Shown: positions 20,296 to 29,944 of the stretch, piece after piece | Position numbering within the stretch: position 1 is the first letter of the stretch | Layout: each line of letters opens with the position of its first letter | Source: Chondrus crispus | Lineage: Eukaryota > Rhodophyta > Florideophyceae > Gigartinales > Gigartinaceae | Reading direction: 5' to 3' | Length of the DNA: 64,000 nucleotides | NCBI RefSeq assembly: GCF_000350225.1 | Contig: NW_005179057.1 | Span: 133,287-197,286, forward strand | Made by a program: the position numbers and the translations under genes | Notes under the pieces: generated by a model | The model's database searches: none | Told to the model about the DNA's origin: nothing | Seen by the model: only the letters and a program-made list of their open reading frames with translations

Positions 20296-20820
20296 CCCTG
20301 TGCTCCGGTTTGTGACGATTTAGGGCGTCACAAAAAGTGAGACGATTTGTGTGACGATTTGTGAGAGTTTTGCTCTTTTCGACGCCGTCGTCTCATTCGT
20401 CTCACTCCATCGTCTCAATCGTCACACATGGTTTGTGAATATTTGTTGAGTTGTAGCACTTTTTGTGAACGTTTTGTGATCATCACAAAAATCGTCTCAA
20501 ACATCACACATTTTTTGTGAATCTTTTGTGATGATTTTGTGAGACGCATCTCAAAACTCTCAAACGTCAACCTTAAAATCAAAACTCTCACACTGACAGT
20601 GTGAATTTTGTGATGGTTTTGTGTGAGTTGTGTGAGGGCATCACAAAGATCACATATAAAAGGCTCTCCATCTCAAACGGCAAACAAACTGAACAACGTC
20701 ACACAAAAAATCTCCCTTTCCAGCCATCTACGGCTAGTTTCCAGAGACACTTCCCCTTCCCTTCATGTTCGCAACTGCCACACTAAGCACCATATTTCAG
20801 AGGACATTGCGGGTAAGCTG

Positions 20821-22629
20821 ATGGCTGAAAGGTTCCAACCCCCCGGAGATAACGCCTCCAATCAGCTGGTATCCGGTGATGACAGCTACAATGCTTCCCC
20901 TCTTGCTGAACCCCCAAAAAGTGGCAAATTTAATAGTACGCCTCTGAGAGAGGGGTTGGGATCTAGAGCTGAGTATGCCGAACGTCAGCCTATATCAGAG
21001 CAAGATTATGATCCCACGCTTCCGTTGACACAGACTGAGCTCCGCAACAACCCACCACCAGCTACCCTTTCTTCCCTTCAGACGTCCCCAGACTTCTTTT
21101 ACGAAGAAGAATTCTCCCCACCCCCTGTCAGAAATACAGCTCCATCGAACCAGCTCAACAGCGGTGTTGCTATTCATTCCTCGTCTTTCGGCTTACAGAC
21201 GAACAGCCCTTTGAACGCTGAAGTTGAACAGTTGTTGGAGGAGGCAGACTCTCTGGACGACAGTGACGAACCCTTTTCACAGGAGTTGCAATTGTCATAT
21301 TCATCTACTTCGTCTTGCGAGGTTCAAGCTGTAGGAGAAGTTGACACTGAAGTCACAGAGACCGAGGTGCGATCTTTGCACCCTGGTTCATACCTGACGT
21401 CCCAGATGCAGCAGACGGACACAGGTGCTGCCCTTAGCGAAGACCTCTATAGCAGGCTTTACTATGACTTTGACGACGAAAGATATTTCAGGGAGCACTG
21501 GGAGGACATCGAAACGACACAGGCAAGAGATTTGTTTACACCCTTCTCTGCTGAAGAGTTGGAGGAGCGCGCACGTGCGCAGAGAAGTGGTGGCCTAGAA
21601 GGATGGAACTATGACAGTCCTTTCGCTGATGTTTCTGTCCAGATAGATAACGTGAATAACAGTCTGGAGCGTCGTTTCCTCGAAGAGGCCAATACTGCAC
21701 TGGAACGAGTTATTAGCGATATAACAAGTAGAGTCGGTACGACTGAGGACGAATGTGATGCCAGGCAGTTACTTACTCCTCTAGCCTGCTTACGCACGTT
21801 TGTTACGGAGTGTTTGCTAGAGAAGCTACGATACGTAGCGAACCGTGTGTTGCACCAGAGAAGAAAAGCAGGGACCACGAAGAAGGAGATACTGGGTATG
21901 CTTATTCTGCACATCCTCTGTGCTTCATATAATGAGTCCCCTCGAACTGTGTGCGACCCTTTGGAAAGTGGCCACTTCTTTCAAATGGGATTGTCGGCTG
22001 ACAGATATCATGACCTCTGGAGTGCTCTTGGGGGTTCTAAAGACCCCCGCGCAGCGCATGACTACTCGAGCACGGGCTGGTCCCGCTCAGCTAATAGAGC
22101 AACTACTCTAATTACAGAGCTTGAAGCTGAAACTGCGGCCATAAATCGGGACCTGCTTTATGTTCCAAAGGCAACTGTCTTCTCTTTAGATGATGACCAC
22201 TTGCGTATGGCATCTCGTTCAGTTGTTGAACTGACCTATTTACAACAACACAATAATCCTAAGAAGGGTCTAGGGCCGGTGGGGAACGCACTTTGTTCAG
22301 CACTTAACCCTTTTTTGTCGCATGTCATTTCACACGCACGGGCGAAAAGCTCCTTCACACATGGGAGAGGTTGGTGCAAATGGTGCAAGGGGCGTCCACA
22401 ACCGGTGCCCTGCGTCCTATGCCACATGCCATTTTTGCTGCCGACCGCGGCTATAATTCTAAGGAAACTATCGCATTCCTGTCGGACAAACTGGGGGCGA
22501 GCCTCCTCGGTACGCACAAACGTGATTTGTGGTACCCGTTTGTGTTCGGAGATGGCCCTATATCAGTCCGACACCGTGGGATGGACGTGTCTGAAAGAGG
22601 GTGCCGTGCCGTGTACACGGCTAAGCTGA
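20821..22629 (+). CDS. piggyBac-like transposase, N-terminal frame (first catalytic Asp)
   Basis: The start is taken as the ATG of MAERFQPPGD; the frame is open further upstream but without an ATG. Residues 1-250 are acidic and Ser-rich. From about residue 310 (TFVTECLLEKLRYVANRVLH, then TTKKEILGMLILHIL, then FFQMGLSADRYHDLWSALGG) it follows the piggyBac N-terminal helical domain. The first catalytic Asp is in FSLDDDHLRMASRS (codons 22189-22197). After about 22310 the meaningful sequence moves to the -1 frame. The remainder of this frame to 22629 is Cys-rich and looks like the shadow of the second frame. Without the frame change, the product would lack two of the three catalytic residues. Confidence 0.8.
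   Translation: MAERFQPPGDNASNQLVSGDDSYNASPLAEPPKSGKFNSTPLREGLGSRAEYAERQPISEQDYDPTLPLTQTELRNNPPPATLSSLQTSPDFFYEEEFSPPPVRNTAPSNQLNSGVAIHSSSFGLQTNSPLNAEVEQLLEEADSLDDSDEPFSQELQLSYSSTSSCEVQAVGEVDTEVTETEVRSLHPGSYLTSQMQQTDTGAALSEDLYSRLYYDFDDERYFREHWEDIETTQARDLFTPFSAEELEERARAQRSGGLEGWNYDSPFADVSVQIDNVNNSLERRFLEEANTALERVISDITSRVGTTEDECDARQLLTPLACLRTFVTECLLEKLRYVANRVLHQRRKAGTTKKEILGMLILHILCASYNESPRTVCDPLESGHFFQMGLSADRYHDLWSALGGSKDPRAAHDYSSTGWSRSANRATTLITELEAETAAINRDLLYVPKATVFSLDDDHLRMASRSVVELTYLQQHNNPKKGLGPVGNALCSALNPFLSHVISHARAKSSFTHGRGWCKWCKGRPQPVPCVLCHMPFLLPTAAIILRKLSHSCRTNWGRASSVRTNVICGTRLCSEMALYQSDTVGWTCLKEGAVPCTRLS
22308..22314 (+). promoter_or_regulatory. Candidate -1 ribosomal frameshift site
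   Basis: C-CCT-TTT in the reading frame of the upstream ORF is an exact X-XXY-YYZ slippery heptamer. The -1 frame opens immediately before it (its last stop, TAA, is at 22305-22307), and transposase homology continues in the -1 frame straight after it (HFTRTGEKLLHTWERL). A simple indel in the T6 run at 22311-22316 would give the same picture. Confidence 0.5.
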
Positions 22630-25010
22630 AGGTCCGCGGGGGTTGCGCTTCTCACGTTCGACAGGCGGAGGCCTTTGTCTACCGAGAGAGTTGCTCCGGT
22701 AGAATTGCGGCTCTTGTCCACAACAACGCCTCTCTCTTCCCCTCGAGGTCTTTCACAGTGGTCCTACGTGACGCCTTTCGCACGGAGGGTGCGTTAAAGA
22801 AGCTTGAGGAGTCCTTAATAACCTTTGACAACGGGCGCATCTGCGCTGCCCGGAGTACAAGGGCCACCGCGGCCCAATCGGACCGAGTCAATAACGGCAG
22901 AAGTAAGGTTGAACACCTGCTGAATAGAGTTCTCATGCTCACATATTACCAATCAGAGGACCCTATCTGGTTCCTCCTTCGCGCTTTTCGATTCACATCT
23001 CGCACTGCGCATGGGTTTAAAGCTGCGGTAGCCAGAGACTACGAGGCATTACTAGGGGGCCTGTCATGGAAGCTTAGGGGAAGAGTGCTTAGTCACGGAG
23101 CTCAGCCACTGTCTCAAGACCATATTGTGATCCGTGAGCATCTCCGGTCTAAGTGGGACCAAGTCATAATGACCCTTGGCATGACGATGGCACATCAGCC
23201 TCGCCCATCTTCACGGACGACAGTTGCTGAGCGGCTGGTAAACAGCTCCGCAAGCAGAATCTCAGCTACGACAAAGGCTGAGCTGCTGAACTGTCTGTCC
23301 GTATTCGGCCGAGCAATAGACACCCGGGTGAACAAGCCCGAAGTTGTCGCAGCTGTAATGCAGCTGAGGGCCGACATCAGCAATGGGGCCGTTTCAACAG
23401 AAGGGGGCACGGATCCAGATATATATAGTGCCGAGGAACTGGCGGAACAGGCAGCCAGCAGAGTCTGTGATGCATTTAGGGAAGCCTCACTAACCGCATG
23501 GGTCATGAAACCCCTCGTTCCAAGCTCAGGGATGAAGGAGGGGTCTCGCAACGAGGTGGAGATTATTCGGGCTCTACCAAAGTTCTTTTCAGAACAGAAA
23601 GGTGCCTATAGGAGGGGTCTGTGCTCTTCTACGTATAACTGGGACGAACAGTACCAATTCAACGTGACGCACATTAGAACCGCTGGTCTCATTGAGAGCA
23701 CAAGCTGTGCCATGCTCGCTGATAGCCCCGATGCTCTTCTTTCAGCTACGGATGGAGAGCAGCTGGATACTGCGTACGCGGTCGAAATTAAGACCATGAC
23801 TGCAGTAAGAACCATAGAAACAGCATCCCTCCTCCGTAGTAAATACGGAGCTGTTGTGGTCCTGGAGAACGTGGGAACTGACGAAAGGAGCTCTGAGTTG
23901 TTCCGGGAGCTCGTACCATCGACACAGTACAGATCCCAGGTCCTCCATCACTGTGCAACACTGGGCATTAATAATGTCATCTTTGTCATTGGCACAGGGG
24001 GTTCTATTGTGGAAGGTAGCATACTATATGCTTGTGTCATCGAATTCTCGGAGTCTTTACGCCACAGCTACACCTATTGTCTGGACTGCGTCCGAATCTC
24101 AACTTTTGAGTGGATTGGAATGGATGGAACAAATGTTCCTAAAGAATACGACACAATGTTGAAGAGCAGTCATGCCTCTGACATTTACAGTTTTGTATCC
24201 TACTACAACCTGAGCAAGGCCATTAGAAGAGAGGTTATTCAAAGGGGCTCCCCGATACCACCCTGTAGGATGATTCGTCTTACTGCGGCTGTTTTTTGGA
24301 ACACTTTAAAGGGCGGAGTTGATGTCATCTCCAGATACCTTAAAACTCTAGCACGTACAAACATTAGCGAGAACCCTGTGACGTCAATTATAGCTAGATT
24401 GCTAAGCATGCAAGTATGCAATGCTGCTGTGGTGTACAGGCTTTCAATTGCGAGGGAACGGAACTTTCTACCAGGACCTAATGAATTGGGGGCTAATTCA
24501 AATATCGGGTACGCCTCCCTGAGACACAAGGTCTCGAGCTGTGACACGTTTGGGTCGTTTGCTAGACGGTTAGCACAAGAATGGACAGAAGAAATGGGAG
24601 CGGAGGCTTTGGAGGAACGAAATGATTCTGTGGCACAAACGTCAGTGAAGCTCATGCCATACTTTAAACGGAAGGCCTCTGAGCAATATAACTTTGGTAC
24701 GCACAAGGCTCGTAGGTTGAACCGGAATTTATTGCACGAGAAGGTCAGTGGGACCCCAACCTACTGCGTACTATGTAGTTGGGTCAAAAGAGGGACAAAA
24801 GACGGGCGACCCAAGACACTTAGAAAGGGCTCACGCCAGGTGCAGTGGTGTTCTACATGTAGGCAGGCTATCTGCTGCAGCTGCTGGACGGTCTGGCATT
24901 CTCGCCCTACACTGAAGCGACATGGGCCCTCTCCTGTCCATGAGAGGGAGTTTGACTCTGAGCGACGCACTTCTCGACGAACAAGGCAGGCCTCACAAGC
25001 CCCAGAGTGA
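22308..25010 (+). CDS. piggyBac-like transposase, C-terminal frame with embedded PD-(D/E)XK nuclease
   Basis: This frame continues the transposase. The second catalytic Asp is in FAADRGYNS (22443), followed by LLGTHKRDLWYPFVF, the piggyBac GT-R-x-x-P strand. The third Asp is in LKGGVDVISRYLK (24321), the usual GVD motif, with helices ending in CNAAVVYRLS. The C-terminus has a zinc-binding pattern: CVLC, then CSTC, CCSC, W and H. Between the second and third Asp there are about 625 residues, far more than the 100 or so usual for piggyBac. That insert contains a SAP-like helix pair (about 23270-23380) and a PD-(D/E)XK nuclease signature: EGSRNEVEII, then GLIESTSCAMLADSPDAL, then AVEIKTMTA (Glu 23553, Asp 23730, Glu 23784, Lys 23790). 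The frame is otherwise uninterrupted to TGA, suggesting a recently active element. Confidence 0.8.
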   Translation, partial: PFFVACHFTRTGEKLLHTWERLVQMVQGASTTGALRPMPHAIFAADRGYNSKETIAFLSDKLGASLLGTHKRDLWYPFVFGDGPISVRHRGMDVSERGCRAVYTAKLKVRGGCASHVRQAEAFVYRESCSGRIAALVHNNASLFPSRSFTVVLRDAFRTEGALKKLEESLITFDNGRICAARSTRATAAQSDRVNNGRSKVEHLLNRVLMLTYYQSEDPIWFLLRAFRFTSRTAHGFKAAVARDYEALLGGLSWKLRGRVLSHGAQPLSQDHIVIREHLRSKWDQVIMTLGMTMAHQPRPSSRTTVAERLVNSSASRISATTKAELLNCLSVFGRAIDTRVNKPEVVAAVMQLRADISNGAVSTEGGTDPDIYSAEELAEQAASRVCDAFREASLTAWVMKPLVPSSGMKEGSRNEVEIIRALPKFFSEQKGAYRRGLCSSTYNWDEQYQFNVTHIRTAGLIESTSCAMLADSPDALLSATDGEQLDTAYAVEIKTMTAVRTIETASLLRSKYGAVVVLENVGTDERSSELFRELVPSTQYRSQVLHHCATLGINNVIFVIGTGGSIVEGSILYACVIEFSESLRHSYTYCLDCVRISTFEWIGMDGTNVPKEYDTMLKSSHASDIYSFVSYYNLSKAIRREVIQRGSPIPPCRMIRLTAAVFWNTLKGGVDVISRYLKTLARTNISENPVTSIIARLLSMQVCNAAVVYRLSIARERNFLPGPNELGANSNIGYASLRHKVSSCDTFGSFARRLAQEWTEEMGAEALEERNDSVAQTSVKLMPYFKRKASEQYNFGTHKARRLNRNLLHEKVSGTPTYCVLCSWVKRGTKDGRPKTLRKGSRQVQWCSTCRQAICCSCWTVWHSRPTLKRHGPSPVHEREFDSERRTSRRTRQASQAPE

Positions 25011-25501
25011 AGGTCGTAAAATGTCTGTAGAACAAGGCCATCAGCTATGATTTTTAGATAGGTTTGTGATGGTTTGTTGATGTTGGAGATGATTGTGAGA
25101 CGTTTCCCTCAGAACGGTGTGAGAGTCACAAAAAAATTGTGTGTGAATCACAAAACAGTCAACAAAAGAGCACTTCGAGATGTTGACGTCACAAAAATAA
25201 AGTGAGATTCACAAAAACAAAGTGAGATTCACAAAACTCGTGAGAACTTTGAGACGTTTGTGTGCATTTTGTGAAGTTTATGCCCCGATCACAAAATAGG
25301 ACCACCCCACACTTTTCGGGAGGACGCTACTCGAAAAGTACGGGTCTCCTGGAGACAAAACGTATATCTTCTTAACGACAACACAATTCTGCGTTCAACG
25401 AACCTACTCTCGAGACGTAGCGCTGAACAAGACCGAAGCAGGGGGAAAATAACCCGACTGGGGCAAAAAATAGCCGTCACAAAAAACGAGCACAGGGATA
25501 A

Positions 25502-27630
25502 CTCACAGCATACCGAAAACTGGGGGCATGTGAGTTTTGCACGAGTTTCACATCCGACTGATCACAGCAGTGCCGGATCGACCCGTCCTGAAGGAAAACG
25601 AAGTGGGGTTTCCGCTTTTCATCAGCACAAACGAGTCTCAGATTGCACGGGTCGTACCGGTTTGCGTCTTGGACGCCCCGCCCCTTAAATTCATCTGCCC
25701 AGAGTCCATCGACGGATCAAAGTACCGCAAGATCTGCCACATATGATGCTGAAACAACCGCGAAAGATAGACAAGTAGAAGCTTCTAAAAAGCGGTCCTC
25801 TCCAAACGGCCCCGTCAGCCTGTCAAGAAGACGAAACACATCGCCCTTTCGACTGAGAACCATTATATCCTTCTGGCGAGCTACAATATTCGCTTCAGCG
25901 AGTATTCGCGCAGCTGCACATGATCCGTCGGGCGGCACAACGTTGTACCAGACTTGCGTTTGTTGCGGGCAGGTACTTGCGAGAGGTCAGTTTGCAAAAC
26001 TCGTGGTGGACTTCTTCAATCTCGGGTTTACTTAACGTCCAGTGACTTTGTGGGTAAATGGAAAAAACAACGCATTATTTTACGGACAATATTAATGTAT
26101 CTCTTTTTGCAACCAGGAACGTTCTCTCGCAAAACCAACACTGTTCTTATGTTAGGACAGACCCCAGTGTCTAGTGTCTATCGGACCGTTAGTCCTCATA
26201 TGAAGACAGAAGGTATTTTATTTTTTCTGGACAACCAACCTCACGATTCCACTTTTGTTTTTTGAAACTAGAAGGCCATTACCACTGGTAAAGCATTTAT
26301 CTTGTCGATTCTAGTGAAAACCAACTCGTTGATGCAAATAAACGTGAATCAAAGAAAACGTCATAATACATTAAGCATTTCCTATGGATAATTTTACAAT
26401 AGTACTATAGCGGCATTCCGTAAAGTGTTTTCTATTCGGTTTTATCTTAACATAAATTTTAAAACGAGTCAACCTACCAAAGAATTGAAACCGTGGCCAT
26501 TAAAGTTAAAAACAAATAAAATTCGCAATTATGTTTGTTTTGATAACGCATGGTCGGATAGACAATAGACGACAAGTGACCTCATACTGTATGAGGTCAC
26601 TTTTCAACTTTTTTTCTCGACTTGTGCTTGCTCAACAAAAAGATACTTTCGCCACCGAAGTTGGCTTTTGCGTGCCGGAAGAGTGGAGTTTAGTGAGATC
26701 TACACGCCTTTTCCAGCCATTTTTAGAATGCCTAAAAGAATCCTTTTTGACCAGCCGCAAAACGTTATGTGTTAATAGCTTCGAAAGCCAAAGGCCGGGA
26801 GCGGGAACTGGTCGGACGGAACTGAACTTCGAGTTGATGGAACTGATGTCCTTTTTTCTTTCTGCTAACATTATACTACTCCTCTACTTATACTTTTGTT
26901 GCCGCGTAAAGCTCTCCAATAATTTTATGATAACTCTCCTGGCGTTTGACATGAATTAATATTTCTTGCCTCTCCCTGAATTATTTGGTATACGAATGTG
27001 AGAGTGACATAAGACACGTTGCAAGGCCTGTTTAAATATCAGCCGAAGATTGAAACTTTATTAGATTTTTAGTCTGTCTGTGCATTCACAACTGTTATCC
27101 CAATTCTTTGCAGAATGTTATTGCCGAGAGCATGAACGTTACAGAAATGGCTTCCCAACTGACTTCATAAAGTCCCAATTTTTTTTGCAAAAAGAATAGC
27201 CTCATTTGAGGACACGCGATTCACTGCAGTAGGTCCAAATGGAAAGACATCTGCACTCTTTCTCTTTATGGCAGGATATGGTGGGGGCATACACTAACTC
27301 ACTAACTCATCCTGCAGATTTTAAGCTTACAACTGGAAGGGAGATGCGGGAAATAGGGTGTTCGGTGCACAGGAAGCAGTGCTATACAGTACCCTTCTCA
27401 ATAGGTCTTGACAGCAGTTACTAAGCATCTCCGTAATACGGGAAAATGCCGTTTTCTGAGTTGTCAATGCGTAACCACACAGTCCGCTTGATTGTTTACT
27501 GATAGTTGCGCAATACCTCTGTAACTGCGCAGCAACCCCCCTACAGTATTGGCATGTTGCGCCATATCTACGTCTATCTGCAGACTTCTACAAATATTGC
27601 GCAATTGCACACTATCTAATTGTCAAAACA
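25502..27630. other. AT-rich region without recognised genes
   Basis: Short frames only (for example 26531-26959) with nothing recognisable. It contains the 29-nt palindrome at 26574-26602. Confidence 0.45.
26574..26602. repeat. 29-nt near-perfect palindrome
   Basis: AAGTGACCTCATAC, a single T, then the exact reverse complement. It is isolated in AT-rich DNA. It could be a hairpin or a dimeric protein-binding site. Confidence 0.8.
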
Positions 27631-27639
27631 TGAAGCCTC

Positions 27640-28919
27640 CACTACCCCTGCCCCTAGCTCTCTCCCAATTATGGATCTTGTGGCCAGTTGTTGAGTTAGG
27701 CGCGCTCTGCGACGGGCCCTATAGCGCTCCTTCGTACGCTTTCTCTTCTCTACAGTAGTTTCAACAATCTCAGCTCTTCGGTTCAAAAACTGGCGATAAA
27801 GATCGCCGTCATCCGCACATAAAGGGTGTTTCAGAATGTGCCCATTCGTCATGGCCAACGTAAACAGAAAAATAGGATCATAATTTCCTTCAGACCAACG
27901 AAACTTATTAGAAACAACCATCCAAAGCGTGGCCTGTCTGCCGAAATAATTTTCCGCAATAATTCTGTCTCTTGCAATTTTTCTGTTTGTATCCTCGTCG
28001 TGTCGACTCAACTCGCTCCCTCGAGACTTTTTGACAGGTGTAATGGCTCTCATTCTCTCCGCGGCCCCTTGGTAACCTTTTTCCATCAAAACCGCCCAGT
28101 ACCGAGGGTACTTGTCCGCCGCAGAGCCCACATCAGGAATACTACGTTCATCAACTGATTTGCGCGATTGAGTCTTGTGCCACGCCAAATTCGGATAGAA
28201 AATATCTATGTCTGCGGTCAAACCCGTGTAGTGCCTTGAGCAACCCACTGCCAATCTATTAGCCAGGACAGAAACCTCCGTTTTGAAACCACACAACTTA
28301 CGTTTTCCACTAAAATAGGCTTTACTTTCCTGAATGTTACCGCGACGACGGTTGGTTTGTTGAAAAGTTACGTCAGTAGCGCAACCGGCCATGCTGTATG
28401 TTTTCAAAGTGGCCTTTTCACGAAAGCTTCTGTCATCGTGAATTGTTCTGCAGCCCTGTCAACGTAGACATCGTATGCGTAGCCGGCCAGCATCTCCAGA
28501 AAACTAGTAACAAGACGCTCAAACGTAGGGCCCTTTATGTTAAACAGCTTTCCCCAAAAATCCCATTGTCCAGAGTGCTTGCACACGGAAAGCGACATGA
28601 AAATACATCCTTAGCAGCATACTTGGATCGCTTTCCTCGGCCACAGTTGTAGTTTTTTATATTTGATCTTGTAAGCGGTCATAAATGTCGTAAAACTCGA
28701 CTAAACTGAAGTTTGTCACGGCATGCACTGACTGGAGGCCACCACTGTTGACAAAGGAGTCCATTATTGGGCTTTCTGACCCCATTTCATCCTCATCAAA
28801 AGCCAAAGGCTCGACATGCTTTGCTGTAAATCTTGCTCTCGCTCTGCGGCGACTTCGGCCAAAAGGCGCAAAGTCTCGGACGGATTGGTGACGCTGACAG
28901 TCGGGCGCCGAGGAGTCGC
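27640..28919 (-). pseudogene. Second PIF/Harbinger transposase, frameshifted and truncated by an LTR
   Basis: Homologous to the 10234-11559 transposase. Recognisable parts are MDSFVNSGGLQSVHAV and YDRLQDQI (about 28665-28760), KHSGQWDFWGKLFNIKGPTF (about 28520-28580), CATDVTFQQ with the first catalytic Asp (about 28370), LMEKGYQGAAERM, where the usual Asp is Glu, and IIAENYFGRQ with the last acidic residue. The C-terminal basic helix (RRKRTKERYRARRRAR, approximately) is also conserved. Frameshifts lie near 28660 (A-run) and 28404, and the N-terminus is cut off exactly where LTR1 begins at 28920. Replacement of the second catalytic Asp by Glu adds to the evidence that this copy is dead. Confidence 0.85.
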
Positions 28920-29838
28920 TGCAGTGTAATGCGCCTGTCAGGCAGAGACCAAGGTCCGACGGTCCAACACAAACAACAACTGCCAACGGCACAGCGCTAC
29001 GGAGTGTTGGAAGCTCCCTGTCCTCTTTAAGCGGGTTTGCGGCCCGCAGTTGCTCGGATCCCTGATAGGGGGGCAAAGAGAAGGGCCCAGCCCGGGATCG
29101 GTAAATGGTGGTAGAGACTTGTAAAAGCAACCGCTCGACGAGTTCGGAGGGGTGTTTAGGTAAACCTGGTCCGATGGGTCGTAAATCCAATGCTCGAAGA
29201 GCGCCTTGTACACCTTATACCCTTGATAAGGTCTTCGACGGGGACGTCGCAACGTAGCCCGTCGAGAAAGAAGAAAACGTAGCAGCGCTACACCGTCGTA
29301 CTGCCCGATGGCAAAGTACCAACACCGGATCGGTCACAACCAGATTCCGATGGAACCAACGCTGAGAAAAGCACCACTGGTGCACTAACACAGAACCCCG
29401 ATGGCTAATGACGTCACGTTGCGGATCGCAATCCTACAAGGTGGGACCAACTCAAGATTAAGGGAAATTAGGATAGGGAAGTAAAGGAAAATTGATAAGG
29501 AAAAAGGGGACCCCCGAGCGCAAAGGATACCGTAGGCTATAGTAGAAGGGAATGTCTTGTAAAAGAGGGACTTCGACAAAGGCCATATCAAACTCTGGCA
29601 ACTCGGGTTGTCTTTATTGACTTGGTCGGTCAAAGGGCTAAGTTATATAGAGCCCCGCCGGGGCGAGTACAGTAGCTCCCGGCTCTAGATTCTAGATCTA
29701 ATTAGTAAAGAAATTAAATAATTAAAATAATCGTGCGCTTCGTCGCACACGTGTGTCCCCCAAACCCGGACTACAATATCCAATTTTTTCCTTTTTCACT
29801 TCTTTTCACCTCCCTTTTCAGGTGCGTATTGCACTACA
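28920..29838 (-). repeat. LTR1: 3' LTR of chromovirus element 1
   Basis: 919 bp, bounded by TGCAGTGTAATGCGCC and GGTGCGTATTGCACTACA, which form an imperfect terminal inverted repeat of about 18 bp beginning TG and ending CA. It is colinear with LTR2: the 27-bp length difference is accounted for by a CAA/CAAAAA tract present only in LTR2, and few substitutions are seen. Read on the minus strand it has a TATA box (complement of TTATATA, 29643-29649), then a polyadenylation signal (complement of TTTATT, 29613-29618) about 25 bases on. A polypurine tract adjoins its right edge, so it is a 3' LTR in minus orientation. Its left edge cuts a Harbinger coding region. Confidence 0.9.
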
Positions 29839-29853
29839 TATCCCCCTTCTGAG
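29839..29853 (-). promoter_or_regulatory. Polypurine tract of element 1
   Basis: The complement reads CTCAGAAGGGGGATA directly before the TGTAGTGC end of LTR1. This is the position and composition expected for the plus-strand primer of an LTR retrotransposon transcribed on the minus strand. Confidence 0.7.
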
Positions 29854-29944
29854 CGTCCTTGCACATGGGCTACACTCCTTGATCTCCAACTCCTTTTTCT
29901 CTTCTCGGCCCCTTTCATCTCCATTCCTGACCGACGGTCTCCGC

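Larger units (their letters stand above)
20296..25497 (+). mobile_element. Autonomous-type piggyBac-like DNA transposon, 5.2 kb
   Basis: The ends are CCCTGTGCTC on the left and GAGCACAGGG on the right, each followed inward by a T-rich run and TTTGTGACG. The element is flanked by ATAA on both sides (20292-20295 and 25498-25501). The subterminal 300-500 bp at each end are packed with TTTTGTGA/TCACAAAA and GTGAGAC/GTCTCAC motifs, likely transposase-binding sites. It encodes a two-frame transposase with three Asp motifs and a C-terminal cysteine-rich domain. CCC-starting ends and a 4-bp duplication fit piggyBac, although that superfamily normally targets TTAA. Confidence 0.9.

Noticed and set aside
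18518-25497. A single 7-kb transposon with very long inverted arms
   Set aside because: Internal CCCTGTG ends at 19787-19793 and 20296-20302, and the separate ATAA duplication around 20296-25497, show two elements rather than one.
20296-25497. Assignment to Kolobok, Sola or Merlin superfamilies
   Set aside because: The GT-R-x-x-P strand after the second Asp, the GVD motif, the cysteine-rich C-terminus and CCC ends together fit piggyBac better, despite the odd target site.
28657-29190. A 177-codon minus-strand frame reading from LTR1 into the Harbinger remnant
   Set aside because: Its first half is LTR sequence repeated at 42.6-42.9 kb and its second half is transposase. It is a chance fusion at the insertion edge.
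29385-29633. An 82-residue minus-strand ORF, identical at 43072-43320
   Set aside because: The identity only reflects the near-identical LTRs. The frame covers the LTR promoter and polyadenylation region and has no protein features.
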